A stretch of DNA of 16,631 bases, taken from the NCBI GenBank assembly GCA_934630735.1, contig CAKTWK010000043.1, positions 1 to 16,631 on the forward strand, given 5' to 3'. The notes beneath the pieces are model-generated. The model saw only the letters and a list, made by a program, of their open reading frames with translations, was not told where the DNA came from and ran no database searches. Below are positions 15,140-16,631 of this stretch, piece by piece; position 1 is the first letter of the stretch, and each line of letters starts with the position of its first letter. The DNA is from an uncultured Collinsella sp. (GTDB taxonomy: Bacteria; Actinomycetota; Coriobacteriia; Coriobacteriales; Coriobacteriaceae). Made by a program: the position numbers and the translations under genes.

Positions 15140-15223
15140 ATTTGCATACGATATCAAGTGGCCTGAACTGCATTTTTGCAAAATATGCAAATTGCTTCCC
15201 TGTTCAAGTTCGCCGTCAGCAGT

Positions 15224-15248
15224 AGTTGTCGCATATTTTGCGACAACT
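15224..15248. repeat. Perfect 10-bp inverted repeat AGTTGTCGCA / TGCGACAACT
   Basis: Two exact 10-bp arms flank TATTT. No U-tract follows on the plus strand (GCACCCC). It could be an operator or a short stem-loop. Confidence 0.5.
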
Positions 15249-15282
15249 GCACCCCAAAAAGTTGCGCAATTACCTTCCCGGT

Positions 15283-15318
15283 TTTGTACAAAGTTTGTTA
15301 GCCAAACTTAATAGTTTG
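15283..15318. repeat. Cluster of palindromes with alternative pairings
   Basis: TTTGTACAAA (15283-15292) is a perfect palindrome. AAGTTTG (15291-15297) pairs with CAAACTT (15303-15309), and CAAACT (15303-15308) can instead pair with AGTTTG (15313-15318). The two hairpins are mutually exclusive, as in a switch or in closely packed half-sites. Confidence 0.4.
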
Positions 15319-15481
15319 AGCAATTCGCGCCGGCAGCAATACAACTCAGGCAGTGATCGCCAACCCACACACCCCCATAAACCTGCGGCAATGTGTGCAT
15401 GCCGGCACAATATCCCCCATAACCACGGCAAATAAACAATATGTTGCTCAACACACCCCAAAACGCATGGGCCACCTGCTG

Positions 15482-15490
15482 TGCTAGGAT
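15482..15490 (+). promoter_or_regulatory. Possible extended -10 promoter for loaP
   Basis: TGTGCTAGGAT contains an extended -10 (TGC before TAGGAT, 15485-15490), but no -35 is evident. If used, it would give a leader of about 460 nt before loaP. Weak evidence. Confidence 0.25.
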
Positions 15491-15853
15491 ACCTAACGTC
15501 ACATGGGTTCAACTGTGCTCACGGCTCCAGCAAGCCGCTAAGCGCAGGGTCGATCAGCATCCGGCCGTAACGGCGGTGCCAGATAAACCACGAGCCCCAA
15601 TAGCGTCGCATGCGTATCGCGTCGAAAAACTTTGTTCTTGTCTATGTGCAAGCTGTTGTTTCGACTCGGTATTTCATGACAAAGCGCAGCAGTCCTGCAG
15701 TTGTTTGAGTGCGGTCCAGTTTTGTTCCCGCTTGACTGGTTCGCACGCAGTCAACTGGTGACGTGGTCATTTTGCGATACACGTCCGCGTCTCTAGCCAC
15801 TGCACTCATACATACCGTTCACGGTGGGGCAGAGCCACGCGCTTGTCTAACTG

Positions 15854-15926
15854 GGCTCAGGGTTTGAATATGGAGCGCCTTCGCGCACAAGCGCCCTGGC
15901 GAAGCCATACCCAAACCCCGTGAGCC
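15854..15926 (+). promoter_or_regulatory. 73-nt stem-loop just upstream of loaP
   Basis: Successive arms pair: GGCTCA / TGAGCC, GGGTTTG / CAAACCC, TATGG / CCATA and CTTCGC / GCGAAG, with small internal loops, capped by a loop that can form GCGC-ACAA-GCGC. It ends 30 nt before the start of the LoaP-type gene. LoaP proteins are known to bind hairpins in operon leaders, so this is a candidate binding or autoregulatory element. Confidence 0.6.
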
Positions 15927-15955
15927 ACACGTAAGACAGCAAGGGGGTGGTGCTC

Positions 15956-16501
15956 GTGTGGTATGCGATTCAGGTCATTAACGGTCGCGAAGATGTAATG
16001 CGCGAGCGCATCGAGCGCATGGTGCCGGCTAGCGCCATGCAGGAGCTCTTTTATCCCCAATTTCAAACCGAGATAAAGGTACACGGCGAATGGGTCAATA
16101 CGAACAAGCCGCTTTTTCCCGGATATCTAATCTGCGATACGGCAGATCCCTGCACCGTGCAACAGTATCTGCTGCGCATGGACGACTTTGCCCGGGTGCT
16201 TTCCCAGGATGGTCAGTTTGTGCCGCTGGCAAAAGAAGAGGTCCAGCTTATTGGCAGCTTTACTCATGCGGGAGACCGCGTAGTGCCTATGAGCGAGGCC
16301 CTAAAAGACGGTGATCAGGTCGTAGTGACGGCAGGTCCGCTGCTGGGCCATGAGGGACTTATCAAAACCATTAACAGACGCAAGAGCACTGCTTATTTGG
16401 AGCTAAACCTGTGCGGCCGACGCGTAACAACTCGCGTTGGCCTCGCCGTGCTTTCAGCCGAGCAGCGCGTCACGCGAAACCTTAAAAAGGCGATCGCCTA
16501 A
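15956..16501 (+). CDS. loaP: LoaP-type NusG paralog, transcription antiterminator
   Basis: NusG-family proteins bind RNA polymerase through an NGN domain and modulate pausing and termination. LoaP members promote read-through of long operons, often for polysaccharides or secondary metabolites. This protein has 181 residues: an NGN domain (MWYAIQV at the start, KPLFPGYLI at 51-59) and a KOW domain (about 118-166) with TAGPLLGHEGLIKTINRRKS, close to the GPLxGxEG...I...K pattern of LoaP. The GTG at 15956 is preferred because AAGGGGG lies 8 nt upstream and the family begins MWY. Two GTG codons at 15947 and 15950 are too close to that site. It is preceded by a large stem-loop and followed 67 nt later by a new gene on the same strand, so it probably opens an operon that continues past the window. 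Confidence 0.85.
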   Translation: MWYAIQVINGREDVMRERIERMVPASAMQELFYPQFQTEIKVHGEWVNTNKPLFPGYLICDTADPCTVQQYLLRMDDFARVLSQDGQFVPLAKEEVQLIGSFTHAGDRVVPMSEALKDGDQVVVTAGPLLGHEGLIKTINRRKSTAYLELNLCGRRVTTRVGLAVLSAEQRVTRNLKKAIA

Positions 16502-16520
16502 GTACGGGCGACTGTTTAAC

Positions 16521-16548
16521 GGGACAGGGAGGATCCCCGGGGGCGGGG
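16521..16548 (+). promoter_or_regulatory. G-rich segment between loaP and the next gene
   Basis: Runs of three, three, five and four G are separated by loops of 3, 9 and 1 nt, with an internal GGGA-GGA-TCCC hairpin. It could form a hairpin or a long-loop G-quadruplex in the mRNA leader of the downstream gene. LoaP or NusG contact here is conceivable but unproven. Confidence 0.3.
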
Positions 16549-16568
16549 ACGTAGGTTTGAAGGAAATA

Positions 16569-16631
16569 GTGACAGATAAAACTGAATATGTCGGTGCTGT
16601 AGCCGTGGGGTCAAAGCGGACTGCTTTAGAG
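16569..16631 (+). CDS. 5' end of the gene following loaP
   Basis: A GTG at 16569 with AAGGA 4 nt upstream opens a frame that stays open for 21 codons to the window edge (MTDKTEYVGAVAVGSKRTAL...). It is not enough to identify. Being directly downstream of a LoaP gene, a role in surface polysaccharide or another long LoaP-dependent operon is an inference from context only. Confidence 0.5.
   Translation, partial: MTDKTEYVGAVAVGSKRTALE

Larger units (their letters stand above)
15140..15853. other. Gene-free, dyad-rich region between tRNA-Ala and loaP
   Basis: About 700 nt hold no open frame with a ribosome binding site or recognisable protein. Frames on either strand are short and of odd composition (for example a Cys-rich frame at 15441-15761). 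The first part is AT-richer and packed with dyads: 15170-15188 around TTTTGCAAAA, 15224-15248, TTTGTACAAA at 15283-15292, and 15291-15318. The second part is likely the untranslated leader of loaP. Confidence 0.6.

Noticed and set aside
15270..15512. Minus-strand frames of 64-80 residues in the gene-free region
   Set aside because: Composition rich in Trp and Cys, no start signal, mutually overlapping frames.
15729..15754. Partial copy of the tRNA-Ala anticodon arm (CGCTTGACTGG and CAGTCAA) as an attachment-site remnant
   Set aside because: Only an 11-nt match, with no integrase or other mobile gene nearby; chance similarity is plausible.
15441..15761. Cys-rich 106-residue frame between tRNA-Ala and loaP
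   Set aside because: No ribosome binding site, no recognisable motif, and it overlaps the likely loaP leader.
15796..15802. GCCACTG, which recalls a motif of cobalamin riboswitches
   Set aside because: None of the other conserved blocks of that riboswitch are present around it.

Overview
The window looks like chromosomal DNA of a high-GC, Gram-positive gut actinobacterium of the Coriobacteriia, most likely Collinsella or a close relative. This is inferred from the overall GC richness, the use of GTG starts, the Bacillus-type GlgC/GlgD pair and the presence of a LoaP-type NusG paralog. No search was run.

Positions 1-13170 are almost entirely a minus-strand glycogen locus. In transcription order it holds glgB (branching enzyme), glgP (phosphorylase), glgC and glgD (ADP-glucose pyrophosphorylase catalytic and regulatory-type subunits, start and stop 4 nt apart), glgA (glycogen synthase), a hairpin terminator, and then a separately promoted 1098-residue fusion of a neopullulanase-like GH13 enzyme with a GH77 4-alpha-glucanotransferase. 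The start of one further minus-strand gene lies at the left edge. Together the enzymes make ADP-glucose, extend and branch the polymer, phosphorolyse it, and debranch and recycle the limit oligosaccharides. Stable hairpins separate most cistrons.

Positions 13171-13516 are a divergent regulatory region between glgB and a plus-strand HAD phosphatase. It contains nested inverted repeats built from TGGTAAAAC / GTTTTACCA half-sites. The same half-sites occur upstream of the GH13-GH77 gene, which suggests one repressor controls both glycogen units.

Positions 13517-14857 carry a HAD-family hydrolase and thiamine pyrophosphokinase in a two-gene operon. They are followed by an 84-bp near-perfect inverted repeat (14872-14955) and a complete tRNA-Ala(GGC) with promoter and terminator. 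About 850 nt with no credible gene follow, rich in dyads and ending in a 73-nt stem-loop just before a loaP-like antiterminator gene. The last 63 nt are the start of another gene, probably the first member of the LoaP-controlled operon.

The most unusual feature is that two glycogen enzymes, GlgA and GlgB, carry histone H1-like Ala/Lys/Thr/Pro-rich C-terminal tails of about 280 and 70 residues. In addition, the GlgB region I motif reads DWVPGGF where other branching enzymes have DWVPGHF. No CRISPR array, transposase or prophage gene was seen.
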